From: Labrys miyagiensis | Lineage (GTDB): Bacteria; Pseudomonadota; Alphaproteobacteria; Rhizobiales; Labraceae | Length of the DNA: 64,000 bases | Assembly (NCBI RefSeq): GCF_030160835.1 | Contig: NZ_BSPC01000015.1 | Span: forward strand, 1 to 64,000 | Direction: 5' to 3' | Shown: in pieces, positions 8,794 to 17,851 of the stretch | Layout: the number at the start of each line of letters is the position of its first letter | Numbering within the stretch: the first letter of the stretch is position 1 | Made by a program: the position numbers and the translations under genes | Notes under the pieces: generated by a model | The model's database searches: none | Told to the model about the DNA's origin: nothing | Seen by the model: the letters and a program-made list of their open reading frames with translations, nothing else

Positions 8794-9771
8794 ATGCGTC
8801 TCTCTCTTTCGGTCGAGCGCTGGCCGCTCGCCAATGTCTTCACCATCGCGCGTGGCTCGAAGACCGAGGCCGTGGTGGTGGTGGCCGAAATCGAGCGTGA
8901 CGGCGTGACGGGCCGGGGCGAGTGTGTGCCCTATGCCCGCTATGGCGAGACGGTCGAGGGCGTCGTCGCCGCGATCGAGGCCCAGCGCGGCGTGCTGGAA
9001 GGCGGGCTCGGCCGGGAGGCGCTGCAGAGTGCCATGCCGGCAGGCGCCGCCCGCAATGCCGTCGACTGCGCACTCTGGGACCTGGAAGCCAAGCGCGCGG
9101 GCAAGCCTGCCTGGCAGCTTGCCGGCCTGACGGCGCCTCAGCCTGTGATCACCGCCTATACGATCTCGCTCGCCGAGCCCGAGGCGATGGGCGAAGCCGC
9201 TGCCAAGGCTGCGCACCGGCCCTTGCTGAAAGTGAAGCTCGGTACAGCCGATGATGCCGCCCGCATCGCCGCTGTCCGCCGCAATGCCCCCCATTCCCAA
9301 TTGATCATCGATGCCAATGAAGGCTGGCGCGCCGATAATCTCGCCGCCAACTTCAGGGCCTGCGCCGATGTCGGCGTGGTGCTCATCGAGCAGCCACTGC
9401 CATCCTCGGATGATGGCGCCCTTGCCGATGTGGAGCGGCTGGTGCCGGTTTGCGCCGATGAATCCCTGCACGACCGTGCTTCGCTCCGACAGCTCGCCGG
9501 GCGGTACGACGCCATCAACATCAAGCTCGACAAGGCAGGCGGTCTCACCGAGGCCCTGGCTCTCGCCCGTGACGCCCGGGCCCTCGATCTCGATCTGATG
9601 ATCGGCTGCATGGTCGGCACCTCGCTTGCCATGGCACCCGCCTTGCTGCTGGGGGGCCAGGCGAAGGTGATCGATCTCGACGGGCCGCTGCTGCTGTCGA
9701 GAGACCGCGAACCGGGCCTGCACTATGAAGGCAACCTGGTCTACCCGCCCGAAGCCGGGCTCTGGGGCTGA
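8794..9771 (+). CDS. dgcA: N-acetyl-D-glutamate racemase / dipeptide epimerase (enolase superfamily)
   Basis: A 325-residue cytoplasmic member of the mandelate-racemase/muconate-lactonizing group. Visible catalytic pieces are the KVK motif (base), metal ligands in IIDANEG, LIEQPLP and CADESLH, and the second lysine in NIKLDKAGG. Close relatives are annotated as L-Ala-D/L-Glu epimerase or as DgcA, which racemises N-acetyl-D-glutamate after acetylation by DgcN. A DgcN gene lies 7 kb away at 16730, which favours DgcA. Start: ATG 8794, or GTG 8788 two codons earlier. The 3' end overlaps the convergent transporter by 31 bp. Confidence 0.82.
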   Translation: MRLSLSVERWPLANVFTIARGSKTEAVVVVAEIERDGVTGRGECVPYARYGETVEGVVAAIEAQRGVLEGGLGREALQSAMPAGAARNAVDCALWDLEAKRAGKPAWQLAGLTAPQPVITAYTISLAEPEAMGEAAAKAAHRPLLKVKLGTADDAARIAAVRRNAPHSQLIIDANEGWRADNLAANFRACADVGVVLIEQPLPSSDDGALADVERLVPVCADESLHDRASLRQLAGRYDAINIKLDKAGGLTEALALARDARALDLDLMIGCMVGTSLAMAPALLLGGQAKVIDLDGPLLLSRDREPGLHYEGNLVYPPEAGLWG

Positions 9772-10937
9772 TTTCGGGCCTCGAACACGCTGGCAAGCAT
9801 GACGAGGCCGATGCCGAGGGCGGCTATGAAGGCCATGGCAAAATAGCCGTGGGCTGAAAAGAGCTGGTAAAGTTGTCCGGCCAGCACCGTGCCGATTGTG
9901 AGGCCCATGCCGATCGCCGAGGCGACGAGGCCCTGGCGCGCCGAGGGTCTGCGGGTGAAGCGGGCGATCCAGCCCATGGTCGCCAGATGCACGCAGGCGA
10001 AGGTAAAGCCGTGCATGACCTGCAACGCCGCGACCGCCAAGCCGTGTGATGGAGCGAAGCCCAGCAGCGTCCAGCGCAGCACGCCGGCGAGGCCGCCGAA
10101 CAGGATAAGGCGATAGGGGCCCAGCGCTCCGGCGATATTGCTGCCGAACAGGAAGACGCTGGTCTCCACCACCACGCCGATGGCCCAGAGCTCGGCGATC
10201 TGGAAGCTTGAAAAGCCCTGGTTCTGCCAGATCATGGTGCCGAAGCTATAGAGAAAGGCATGGGCGCCCTGGATGCAGGAAATGCCCGTTACGAACACGG
10301 CCATGAGCAGGAGTGGGGGCGCCGTTCCCTCCAGCGATTGCGACCTGACCATCCGATGGCCGCGGCCGCGGTCATCTGGCAGCGCCAGGCCCGCGAAGAC
10401 GGTGAGGGCGGCAAGGATCGCCAGGATGGGTGGCACGGTGGTGATCGGCAAATGCTTGAGCAGCAGACCGGCCGCCAGCCCAGAGACCAGCCAGGCGAGG
10501 GAGCCCCATTGCCGGATCTGGCCGTATTTGTGGCCGTGCCGGCTGACGCCCGAGAGCACGATCGCATCGAGGAGAGGCGTGGCCGCCGAGGAGAACAGGA
10601 AGGCCACCGCAAGGCTGACTGCAACCGCGCCAAACCCCTCCGCGAAGACGAGGCCGGCATAGCCGAAGGCCGCGCAACAGGCCATGAAGAGGAAGGTGCG
10701 GCGCGGACCGAGTGCGCCGTCGCCGATCCAGGTGAAGGGTGCGCTGGCCACCCGCATCAGCATTGGAATGGCGAGCAAGAGCCCCATGTCGCGTGCATCG
10801 AAGCCGCGTTCCACCAGCCAGAGGGGGAAAAACGGCGTGTAGACACCGGGGCCGGTGAGCAAAAGGGCGTAAGTCACACTGGCCGCGATGGCAGCCTTGC
10901 GTGAAGCGCTCCAATCCTTGAAGGAAATCAGAGACAT
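9741..10937 (-). CDS. MFS transporter, HcaT/nucleoside-symporter-like
   Basis: A 398-residue, 12-helix major facilitator protein. The N terminus (YTPFFPLWLVERG followed by RVASAPFTWIGDG) is typical of the MFS_1-like group that includes the phenylpropionate permease HcaT and nucleoside symporters. The substrate is unknown. The start is ATG 10937 with no evident Shine-Dalgarno sequence. It is divergent from the gene at 10992, only 54 bases away, and its last 31 bp overlap the end of dgcA in antisense, so the two transcripts are convergent. Confidence 0.85.
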   Translation of the reverse strand: MSLISFKDWSASRKAAIAASVTYALLLTGPGVYTPFFPLWLVERGFDARDMGLLLAIPMLMRVASAPFTWIGDGALGPRRTFLFMACCAAFGYAGLVFAEGFGAVAVSLAVAFLFSSAATPLLDAIVLSGVSRHGHKYGQIRQWGSLAWLVSGLAAGLLLKHLPITTVPPILAILAALTVFAGLALPDDRGRGHRMVRSQSLEGTAPPLLLMAVFVTGISCIQGAHAFLYSFGTMIWQNQGFSSFQIAELWAIGVVVETSVFLFGSNIAGALGPYRLILFGGLAGVLRWTLLGFAPSHGLAVAALQVMHGFTFACVHLATMGWIARFTRRPSARQGLVASAIGMGLTIGTVLAGQLYQLFSAHGYFAMAFIAALGIGLVMLASVFEARNQPQSPASGG

Positions 10938-10991
10938 CGGGGGAAAACGCCGCGCAGGATTGGCTCCAGGCGGGGGCTTTGGCTTATATGG

Positions 10992-12257
10992 ATGAAGAAT
11001 CGATCGAATGATGATTCGTTGAATCTCTTACGCCCGCATTCGAATGTTGACGAGCGCCAATTGATGCAACCTGCCCGGCCAGAACCGCTGCTGAGCGACG
11101 AAGATTACGGGGCCATCGAAGCGGCCGTGATGGAGACCGCGCGCGGACGCTGGTTCCTGGCCGAATATGGCCGTCGTAACCGCAATGCCGATACCGATGC
11201 GGTACTGAGCGCCATCCGCCGGCTGGAACGCCTGGTGCAGAGTGCCGGGACCTTCGATGCACGGGATGAGGTGACGCGGGGCATGGCCGATATCGCGCAG
11301 GCCATCGCGGCGGCGCAGATCGTTCCGGCGACACCACGCGGCCTGTCAGCGCCTTTCGAGGCAGAGGCCGAAACGGTGGTGGAGCATCCGGCGCATCACG
11401 AGGCGGCTCTGGCCGAGGCCATTCCGGCCGAGACCCACGAGGAAGCATTTGACCTGGTGATTGTGGAGCCTTTGGCGACCCATGAGGCCGAGGCCTCCAT
11501 GGGCGAACCGGAACCTTCTCCGATCGAGCCAGAACTACAGCCCCAGCCCGTTCATGAAGTGCCTGTCGTTGCGGAGGCTGCTGTCCAGCCGCCCCCCGTT
11601 GGCGCCGAAGAGATTGCCTCGCTCGAACCTGAGGCGCTCGATATCGCCAAAGCTGATTCTGCTTCCGCGCTGCTGCATGAAGAGCCTGCGCCGGCGCAAG
11701 TGCCACCGGAGCGAGACGTCTTCGTTGAGCTCGAATCCTTTCTGGCCGAGGCGATTCCGGCACCGCAGGCCGAACAGGTCATGGCGGCTGGGATCCCCTC
11801 CGATCCTCCCCCGAAGGAAACCAAAGCCGAGACGGCGAGCGCCGAGCCCTTCCCGATCATCGAGCTCGACGAGGCAGCGGCGGAGGCCCTGCTGACCCAG
11901 GATCCACCGCGCCATGAACTGATCCTGCCGACCAATCACCTGGTCACGCAGCGCTGGCACAAGGATGTCGACCATGATGCCGTCGAGCCCGTGGAAGCCG
12001 CCAAGCCGGTAGCGGACGAGCCCCTGCGAACGAGCCTGGTAACCTTCATCGACGAAGAGCCCGTCGACGAGAGCGAGTCCGTCTTCTCAGCCCCGCTTCG
12101 CCTCGAGCCCGAGGAGGCCGCGGAGAGAGAGCTTGCGCCCGTTGCCGAAGTTGCGGAGGCGACCGCGGCTTCTTCCCATCCGCCCATCGTGCCAGCCATG
12201 ACGATCGGCGAGATCGAGGCGATGCCCTTCGCCAAGAAGGCCGTGCTGTTCAGTTGA
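10992..12257 (+). CDS. Conserved alphaproteobacterial protein with a disordered acidic middle
   Basis: 421 residues with no assigned function. The first 110 residues are compact and contain METARGRWFLAEYGRRNR and a leucine-patterned segment (AVLSAIRRLERLV), a form I recall as common in Rhizobiales proteins. Residues about 115-390 are rich in Glu, Pro and Ala and look disordered. The last 20 residues (GEIEAMPFAKKAVLFS) look like a conserved terminal peptide. There is no signal peptide or membrane segment. The start could be ATG 10992 or ATG 11064; neither has a strong ribosome site. It is divergent from the MFS gene. Confidence 0.6.
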   Translation: MKNRSNDDSLNLLRPHSNVDERQLMQPARPEPLLSDEDYGAIEAAVMETARGRWFLAEYGRRNRNADTDAVLSAIRRLERLVQSAGTFDARDEVTRGMADIAQAIAAAQIVPATPRGLSAPFEAEAETVVEHPAHHEAALAEAIPAETHEEAFDLVIVEPLATHEAEASMGEPEPSPIEPELQPQPVHEVPVVAEAAVQPPPVGAEEIASLEPEALDIAKADSASALLHEEPAPAQVPPERDVFVELESFLAEAIPAPQAEQVMAAGIPSDPPPKETKAETASAEPFPIIELDEAAAEALLTQDPPRHELILPTNHLVTQRWHKDVDHDAVEPVEAAKPVADEPLRTSLVTFIDEEPVDESESVFSAPLRLEPEEAAERELAPVAEVAEATAASSHPPIVPAMTIGEIEAMPFAKKAVLFS

Positions 12258-12373
12258 AGCCGGGACAGTGATCCCAGACCGCGATTTCATTGGGATGCCG
12301 GCAACATTTTCTGCTAAAAATAGAGATATATCAATAAATTGACGGCATGAGATGAAGTTTCAGTCGAAGCTTA

Positions 12374-13009
12374 TCAAACCTTGCTCGTCGCCCACACCAT
12401 GATGTCGACCAGCACCTTCTTCAGTGCCTGGTCGAGCGCGGACGTCGCCTGCTGGCCGCCGGTGCCTGCGGCCGGGACGCGGGCTGTGAAGAGGCTTGCC
12501 GCCGAGATGCGGCCGGTACGCTGGCTCACGACACGCGCGGCGATCGTCACGACGGCCACGGGGTTGCTACCCGCCTCGATCTCGAAATCACGGATCTCCG
12601 TGCTGAGCACGGCGTCCGGCGTGAACTTGTCGTCGGGCCGGCCGACCATACCGATGCGGTGGGCGTTCTCGAAGGTCTGGATCAGTCGGGCCTGCACGAG
12701 AACGGGCACGCGGTCGGCCCATTGGGCACCCGGCAGATAGGTGATCTCGCCGCTGCCCGGGCGCACCACGATACGGTCGGAATTGATCGCCTGCAGCGCC
12801 GTCGGCTCAGCAACCATGATCTGGGCACGGCCATTGCCGCGTGCCGTGACCTGCGTAGGGGCAGTAAGGTCATAGGTCGCGGGCGGCGGGGATCTGATCA
12901 GGGTCGAGCAACCGCCCAGCAGCAAGGCTCCCGAAAGGGCGAGCACGGGCAGAACAGGCAAGGACAAACGAGGATAAGCAAGACGCATACTGACAAATTG
13001 CATAATCAT
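12374..13009 (-). CDS. ABC-type transport auxiliary lipoprotein (PqiC/DUF330-like)
   Basis: A 211-residue lipoprotein: signal peptide with lipobox LLLGGC, then a PqiC/DUF330-like domain. In MCE systems this subunit is thought to link the inner-membrane transporter to the outer membrane. The ATG at 13009 overlaps the stop of the MCE gene (ATGA), so translation is coupled. It is the last gene of a four-gene minus-strand operon (permease, ATPase, MCE protein, lipoprotein). A later in-frame ATG at 13003 is an alternative start. Confidence 0.87.
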   Translation of the reverse strand: MIMQFVSMRLAYPRLSLPVLPVLALSGALLLGGCSTLIRSPPPATYDLTAPTQVTARGNGRAQIMVAEPTALQAINSDRIVVRPGSGEITYLPGAQWADRVPVLVQARLIQTFENAHRIGMVGRPDDKFTPDAVLSTEIRDFEIEAGSNPVAVVTIAARVVSQRTGRISAASLFTARVPAAGTGGQQATSALDQALKKVLVDIMVWATSKV

Positions 13010-14583
13010 TTGCCCTTGTAATCAGGGATATTCGATTTCGGCCCGAAAATCAGCTGCTGTGGATTGCGCTGCAGGCCGTCGAGGGTGCGCTGGATATTCT
13101 GCAGTGTTTTCTGGCCGTCAACCGCCAACTGCTGATAGTCGCGCAGGCCCGAGCCAGTGAACTGGTCGAGATTCTTCGACAGGATCGCCGTCCGGGCATC
13201 GAGATTGTTGGCGAGCTGGCGGATGGACTTAGCCGTCTCGGTGATCTCGGTGAACATGCCCTGGCCGCCCTGGCCCGACGTCATGGCGGTGATGTTGTTC
13301 ATGATGCCGTCGAGTTGGTCGGCGGTATGATTGAGCTTGCGGGCGAGATCGCTGGCGTCGGCCACGATCTGCCGGACCTGAGTGGTGGAATCGCCGAGCG
13401 ACTGGGCAAATTTATCGACATTGCCGACAACGTTGTTGACCTTGGTCGGATCGATCGCGGCGGCGACCTTGTTGAAGCTGTCCAGCGCCATAGCCACCTT
13501 GGAGGTCATGCCGGTCAGGTCGCTCGAGACCTTGTGCGCGTCCTTGATGAATCCCGAGAGCTCGTCGGCGTTCTGGCCCAGGGCCGCGGTGAAATTGGTC
13601 ACATTGTCGACGACCTGCCCGACCTTCTTACTGTCGACCGCCGCTGTGATCTTGTTGATGTTGTCGAGCCCGGCATCGAGCTTCGGCGCCATGGTGTTGA
13701 GCTGCGCCATGAGCGAGGACGCGTTGGTCGCGAAGGTCTGCAACGGGTCGCGTATATCGGCCAAGGTCTTGGTGAAACTGGAAATATTGTCGATCGCCGC
13801 TTGCGCCTTGGCGGAGTCGAAGGCCTTGGAGAAGGATGCGAACTGATCGGTTATCGCCGAAACATTGGAGACGATGTGGTCGATCTTATCCGGCGAGACG
13901 GCCTGGATCAGCTTCTGAATATCGCCCGACATGCCGTTCAGGTTGTCGGCGAGGCGCGCGATGCTCGTCGCCGCCACGCCGGCATTATGCAGGAATTGTC
14001 CGACATCGCCGGAATTGTCGGCGAGCGCCTTGGTGAAGGTCTGTATGTTCTGGATAGTCTGGGAGATACTGTCCTGGTTTTGGCTGATCAGCGTGTTGAT
14101 GTGTTCCATCGTGCTGGAAGCCTGGTTGACCGTATCGCGGGCACTGTCGAACAGGTTCTGCAGCTCGGAACGCTGTGCCTTGATGATGGCAACCTCCTGG
14201 CCGGGCTCCGGCAGGAGATCGGGCGCGCCGAGCTTGCCACCGATCAGCTGGACGTTGCCGTTGGCGGTGATGCTGGCGAATTCGAGACGGGCCGAGGTAT
14301 CGGTGTGAACCGGTGTCGTCTGCCTGACGCTGATCATCGCCACGACGCCGGAGGGGTCCTTCGGGTTGATGTCCAGGGTCTCGACCTGGCCGACACGGAT
14401 GCCGTTGAAGGTCACGCTGGAGCCGACCGACAAGCCGCTGACGGAGCCCGGAAAGTCCACCTCATAGCGCTTCACCGTCTGGCTCTCGGAGATGCGGGCA
14501 AACCACACGACAAAGCCCAGGGCCGCGGCAACCACCGCCAGCGTGAACAGGCCGATCAAGGCATTGTGCGCACGTGTTTCCAT
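13006..14583 (-). CDS. mlaD: MCE-domain (MlaD-like) lipid-transport protein with long helical tail
   Basis: 525 residues. An N-terminal membrane helix (about 8-28) is followed by one MCE domain (about 38-120) with the typical YEVDFPGSVSGL and NGIRVGQV segments. The remaining 400 residues are helical with an internal repeat of about 62 residues (core KVxxVVxNVxxF, repeated at least three times between about 215 and 430). This is much longer than E. coli MlaD and closer in size to tunnel-forming MCE proteins such as PqiB. It acts in the periplasm with the ATPase and permease encoded just upstream. The gap to the ATPase gene is 7 bases. Confidence 0.88.
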   Translation of the reverse strand: METRAHNALIGLFTLAVVAAALGFVVWFARISESQTVKRYEVDFPGSVSGLSVGSSVTFNGIRVGQVETLDINPKDPSGVVAMISVRQTTPVHTDTSARLEFASITANGNVQLIGGKLGAPDLLPEPGQEVAIIKAQRSELQNLFDSARDTVNQASSTMEHINTLISQNQDSISQTIQNIQTFTKALADNSGDVGQFLHNAGVAATSIARLADNLNGMSGDIQKLIQAVSPDKIDHIVSNVSAITDQFASFSKAFDSAKAQAAIDNISSFTKTLADIRDPLQTFATNASSLMAQLNTMAPKLDAGLDNINKITAAVDSKKVGQVVDNVTNFTAALGQNADELSGFIKDAHKVSSDLTGMTSKVAMALDSFNKVAAAIDPTKVNNVVGNVDKFAQSLGDSTTQVRQIVADASDLARKLNHTADQLDGIMNNITAMTSGQGGQGMFTEITETAKSIRQLANNLDARTAILSKNLDQFTGSGLRDYQQLAVDGQKTLQNIQRTLDGLQRNPQQLIFGPKSNIPDYKGK

Positions 14584-14590
14584 TGCTCAA

Positions 14591-15394
14591 TCAACCCTTG
14601 GAGGAGGATGCCAGGGCGGCGCGGGCACGAGGGCCGTGGAAATAGGCGCGCAGCCAGGGGTGTTCGGAAGCGAGCATCGTCTCCATGGGGCCTTGAGCCA
14701 GTACATGACCTTCGCCAACGGCCACGATGCGATCGCAGATCGCATGAAGGCTGTCGAGATCATGGGTCACCATATAGACGGTCAATCCCAGAGTCTGCCT
14801 GAGTGTGGCGATGAGATCGTCGAATTCCCCAGCTCCAATAGGGTCGAGGCCCGATGTCGGCTCGTCCAGGAAGACGAGATCGGGGTCGAGCGCCAGCGCC
14901 CGGGCGAGGGCGGCGCGCTTGATCATGCCGCCGGAGAGTTCGGACGGACGCTTGTCGGCGGCGTCGGGCTTCAGCCCCACCAGCGCGATCTTGAGCATGG
15001 CGAGCTCGTCCAGGAGCTTGGGCGAGAGCTTGAGATATTCACGCATAGGCACCTGGATGTTCTGCTTCACCGTGAGCGAAGAGAACAAGGCGCCCTGCTG
15101 GAACAGCACGCCCCAGCGCTTGGCCACGCGCTGCTGCTCGCGCGGCGGCAAGGCGAGATAGTCCTGGCCGAACACGTCGATCTTGCCGGAATAGAGCGGT
15201 GCCAGCCCGATGATGGTGCGCATCAGCACCGACTTGCCGGTGCCGGAGGCACCGACCACGCCGAGGATCTCGCCGCGATAGACGTCGAGGCTCAGCCCGT
15301 CGAGGATGAAGCGTGTGCCGAAGGTCACGCGCACATCGCGGGCGGACAGGATGACTTCCTTGGAGGGCGCGGGAGGCTGGGCGGGATCTGGCAT
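14591..15394 (-). CDS. mlaF: Mla-type ABC transporter ATP-binding protein
   Basis: A 267-residue cytoplasmic ATPase driving MCE-dependent phospholipid transport. Walker A is GASGTGKS (residues 49-56), the signature is LSGGMIKR, and Walker B is LVFLDEPTSGLDP. The MIKR version of the signature is typical of MlaF/Ttg2A-type ATPases. It starts 14 bases after the permease stop and is followed 7 bases later by the MCE gene, so the operon is clear. Confidence 0.93.
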   Translation of the reverse strand: MPDPAQPPAPSKEVILSARDVRVTFGTRFILDGLSLDVYRGEILGVVGASGTGKSVLMRTIIGLAPLYSGKIDVFGQDYLALPPREQQRVAKRWGVLFQQGALFSSLTVKQNIQVPMREYLKLSPKLLDELAMLKIALVGLKPDAADKRPSELSGGMIKRAALARALALDPDLVFLDEPTSGLDPIGAGEFDDLIATLRQTLGLTVYMVTHDLDSLHAICDRIVAVGEGHVLAQGPMETMLASEHPWLRAYFHGPRARAALASSSKG

Positions 15395-15408
15395 ACCGGC
15401 GACAGCCT

Positions 15409-16551
15409 TTAGAAGTTTATCGACGTAAAGAACATGGCGAAGACGCCATCGACGATGATGACGATGAACATCGACTTCACCACCGAGGCCGTGGTCTGGC
15501 GGCCCAAGGACTCGGCCGAGCCCTCGACCTTCATCCCTTCGATGCAGGCGGTGATACCGATCATCAAGGCCATCACCGGCGCCTTGATAAGGCCTACGAG
15601 AAAGGTGTGCATGGTCATGGCATCGCGCAGATTCTGCAGGAAGTTCGTCGGCGTGATGCCGCCATAGCCCCAGGAAACGAGGGCACCGCCGAAGATGCCT
15701 GCCATCGCGGCAAGGAAGGTCAGCATGGGCAGCGAGATGATCAGGGCGAGGATGCGCGGGATCACCAGCACCTCCATCGAGTCGATACCCATCACATGCA
15801 TCGCATCTATTTCCTCGCGCATTTTCATCGAGCCGAGTTCTGCGGTGATGGCCGAACCTGACCGCCCCGCCACCATGATGGCGGCGAGCAGCAGGCCGAC
15901 CTCGCGGAACATCAGCACGGCAAGCGCCGAGGTGACATAGATCTGCGCACCATAGTTGCTGAGCTGCAGGATGAGCTGCTGGGCCAGGATGGCGCCGACC
16001 AGGAAGGAGATCAGGCAGATGATCGGAACGCCGCGCAGGCCGATCAGCTCGATCTGGTTGATCACGGCGGCCCAGCGAAAACGGCTGCGTGCTGTCAGGA
16101 GGCGACCGATCGCCTTGACGGTCTCGCCCAGGAAGACGTTCATGTTCACGGCGTCATGCGCCATCTTGCGCATGCCCAGCCCGAGATCGGCCAAGAGCTC
16201 GATCAGATGATGCGCCTCCGGCGGCGCGGGCGGGGCGGTGATGTTCTGGGCGGCGATCTCGGCCAGCAGGATGGACTGCGCCTCGCTGGCGTTGACGATA
16301 TGCAAGGTCGAGTTCTTGGCGCCGAAGGCGGCGCGGATATTCTCGATCACCACGCCGCCAAGCGTGTCGAGCTGCGAGATGCCGCCGAGATCGAACTCCA
16401 CCGTGGAGTTCGACGGCGCCGCGTTCATCATGATGTTCGCGAGCTTTTCGAGATGCCGGGAGTTGCGCGCAACCCAGGCCCCGGTGGGCGCCAGCCGGGC
16501 TGTCCCATCCTTCACGAGGTCACTGTCGTCTATTTCCGGTTCACGCGTCAC
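15409..16551 (-). CDS. mlaE: MlaE-family permease with N-terminal STAS domain
   Basis: A 380-residue inner-membrane permease (MlaE/DUF140). Residues 1-115 form a STAS-like domain (VEFDLGGISQLDTLGG), a fusion common in alphaproteobacteria but separate (MlaB) in E. coli. The rest is the five-helix permease with GGSALTAE-like sequence (RSGSAITAELGSMKM) and the coupling EEIDAMHVMGID helix. The start is GTG at 16551. First gene of the minus-strand mla operon, divergent from dgcN. Confidence 0.92.
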   Translation of the reverse strand: MTREPEIDDSDLVKDGTARLAPTGAWVARNSRHLEKLANIMMNAAPSNSTVEFDLGGISQLDTLGGVVIENIRAAFGAKNSTLHIVNASEAQSILLAEIAAQNITAPPAPPEAHHLIELLADLGLGMRKMAHDAVNMNVFLGETVKAIGRLLTARSRFRWAAVINQIELIGLRGVPIICLISFLVGAILAQQLILQLSNYGAQIYVTSALAVLMFREVGLLLAAIMVAGRSGSAITAELGSMKMREEIDAMHVMGIDSMEVLVIPRILALIISLPMLTFLAAMAGIFGGALVSWGYGGITPTNFLQNLRDAMTMHTFLVGLIKAPVMALMIGITACIEGMKVEGSAESLGRQTTASVVKSMFIVIIVDGVFAMFFTSINF

Positions 16552-16633
16552 GGATCGAAACTGGCTCTTGCGAGGGAATCATTGCTGGCCATACTAGTCA
16601 AATGAACATGATCCGCAAAAGCCGAGTGCTGCT

Positions 16634-16663
16634 TTGCAAAAGATTATGTGCAAACAATATGAT
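16634..16663 (+). promoter_or_regulatory. dgcN: Candidate sigma-70 promoter for dgcN
   Basis: TTGCAA (16634-16639) and TATGAT (16658-16663) are separated by 18 bases and would give a leader of about 60 bases before the ATG at 16730. The -10 matches 5 of 6 and the -35 matches 4 of 6 consensus bases. Alphaproteobacterial promoters vary, so this is a modest call. Confidence 0.35.
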
Positions 16664-16729
16664 AGCGCATGTCTCTTCTGTCTGGAAGGAGGCCGTGCGC
16701 CCTAGTGATTTCGAACAGGCGGCGGCCGG

Positions 16730-17737
16730 ATGCAGATTGAGAAGCCTTATTTGATGTTCATCGGCGATGTTGCCGACCAGCTCGCGGCCAAGACTGCCGC
16801 CGGTATCGTCGACTGGCGGCGCGACTGGTGTGTCGGCCAGCTCAGGCTGCCCGGCTGCAAGGCCGATCTCGGCCTCGAGGATATCGACATTGCCGAGGGC
16901 AAGAGGCGGGGCGCCCGCACGATGGTCGTCGGCGTCGTCAACGCCGGCGGCGTTCTGCCCGAGCACTGGATCCGCAGCATCGTCGAGGCGCTCGATGCTG
17001 GGCTCGATATCGCTTCCGGCCTGCACAAGCGGCTGGAGGATGTGCCGGAGATCGCTGCGGCGGCCGAACGCAATGGACGGACGCTGCACAATGTGCGCCT
17101 GCCCAGCCAGACCTTCGCCACCGGCCAGGGCACCAAGCGCACCGGCCTGCGCCTGCTCACGGTGGGCACGGATTGCTCGGTCGGCAAGAAATACACGGCC
17201 CTGGCGTTGGAAAAGGAAATGCGGGCACAAGGGCTCGACGCCGATTTCCAGGCCACGGGGCAGACCGGAATCTTCATTTCCGGGCGGGGCGTCGCCGTCG
17301 ATGCCGTGGTGGCCGATTTCATCTCCGGCGCCGCCGAATGGCTGAGTCCGGATGCCGACCCGCAGCATTGGGACGTGATCGAAGGGCAGGGCAGCCTGTT
17401 CCATCCCTCTTTCGCCGGGGTGACGCTTGGCCTGCTCCATGGCGCGCAGCCCGATGCCTTCGTGGTCTGCCATGAGCCGACCCGCACCACCATGCGCGGC
17501 GTGCCCGCCAGGCTGCCGACCATCCGCCAGGTGATCGACGCCACTGTCGCCTGCGGCCGGCTCACCAATCCGCGCATCCAATGCGTGGGTATCGCCGTCA
17601 ACACGCAGGCCCTGGATGAGGCGGCAGCGAGAGCCTGTCTTGCCGAGATTGCCGAGACGGAGGGGCTGCCCACCACCGATCCGGTGCGTTTCGGCGTTGC
17701 CGAGATCGTGAAGCACGTGAAGGTGCTGTACGAGTGA
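16730..17737 (+). CDS. dgcN: D-glutamate N-acetyltransferase DgcN (DUF1611 family)
   Basis: A 335-residue DUF1611 protein: N-terminal Rossmann-like domain, then a P-loop domain with GTDCSVGKKYTA (about residues 146-157). Family members called DgcN acetylate D-glutamate, and DgcA then racemises the product to N-acetyl-L-glutamate. The start is the first in-frame ATG after a stop at 16706. A strong AAGGAGG at 16686-16692 is too far upstream to serve it. Normally paired with dgcA; here the two are 7 kb apart, separated by the MFS, hypothetical and mla genes. Confidence 0.82.
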   Translation: MQIEKPYLMFIGDVADQLAAKTAAGIVDWRRDWCVGQLRLPGCKADLGLEDIDIAEGKRRGARTMVVGVVNAGGVLPEHWIRSIVEALDAGLDIASGLHKRLEDVPEIAAAAERNGRTLHNVRLPSQTFATGQGTKRTGLRLLTVGTDCSVGKKYTALALEKEMRAQGLDADFQATGQTGIFISGRGVAVDAVVADFISGAAEWLSPDADPQHWDVIEGQGSLFHPSFAGVTLGLLHGAQPDAFVVCHEPTRTTMRGVPARLPTIRQVIDATVACGRLTNPRIQCVGIAVNTQALDEAAARACLAEIAETEGLPTTDPVRFGVAEIVKHVKVLYE

Positions 17738-17851
17738 GTTAAAGCGTTTTGCGATTTGACGGCATCGGCAAGAATCGCAAAGACGCGTCGAAACAAAGAG
17801 TGAGAGCAAAAGAGCGTTTACGCTTAGACGCGCTTTGCTCCTGGAGCGCCC
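17738..17851. repeat. Rhizobial-type intergenic repeat
   Basis: The 114 bases between dgcN and the hydrolase contain short inverted pieces: AAAGCGTTTTGCGATTTGA and, further on, GAATCGCAAAGACGCG. A later segment AAGAGCGTTTACGCTTAGACGC forms a small hairpin. This resembles short AT-richer repeats dispersed in rhizobial genomes. No T-run terminator is seen. Confidence 0.4.

Noticed and set aside
16686-16697. AAGGAGG followed by GTG as a leader peptide before dgcN
   Set aside because: Only two bases separate the Shine-Dalgarno-like sequence from GTG, and the 19-codon frame has no supporting feature.
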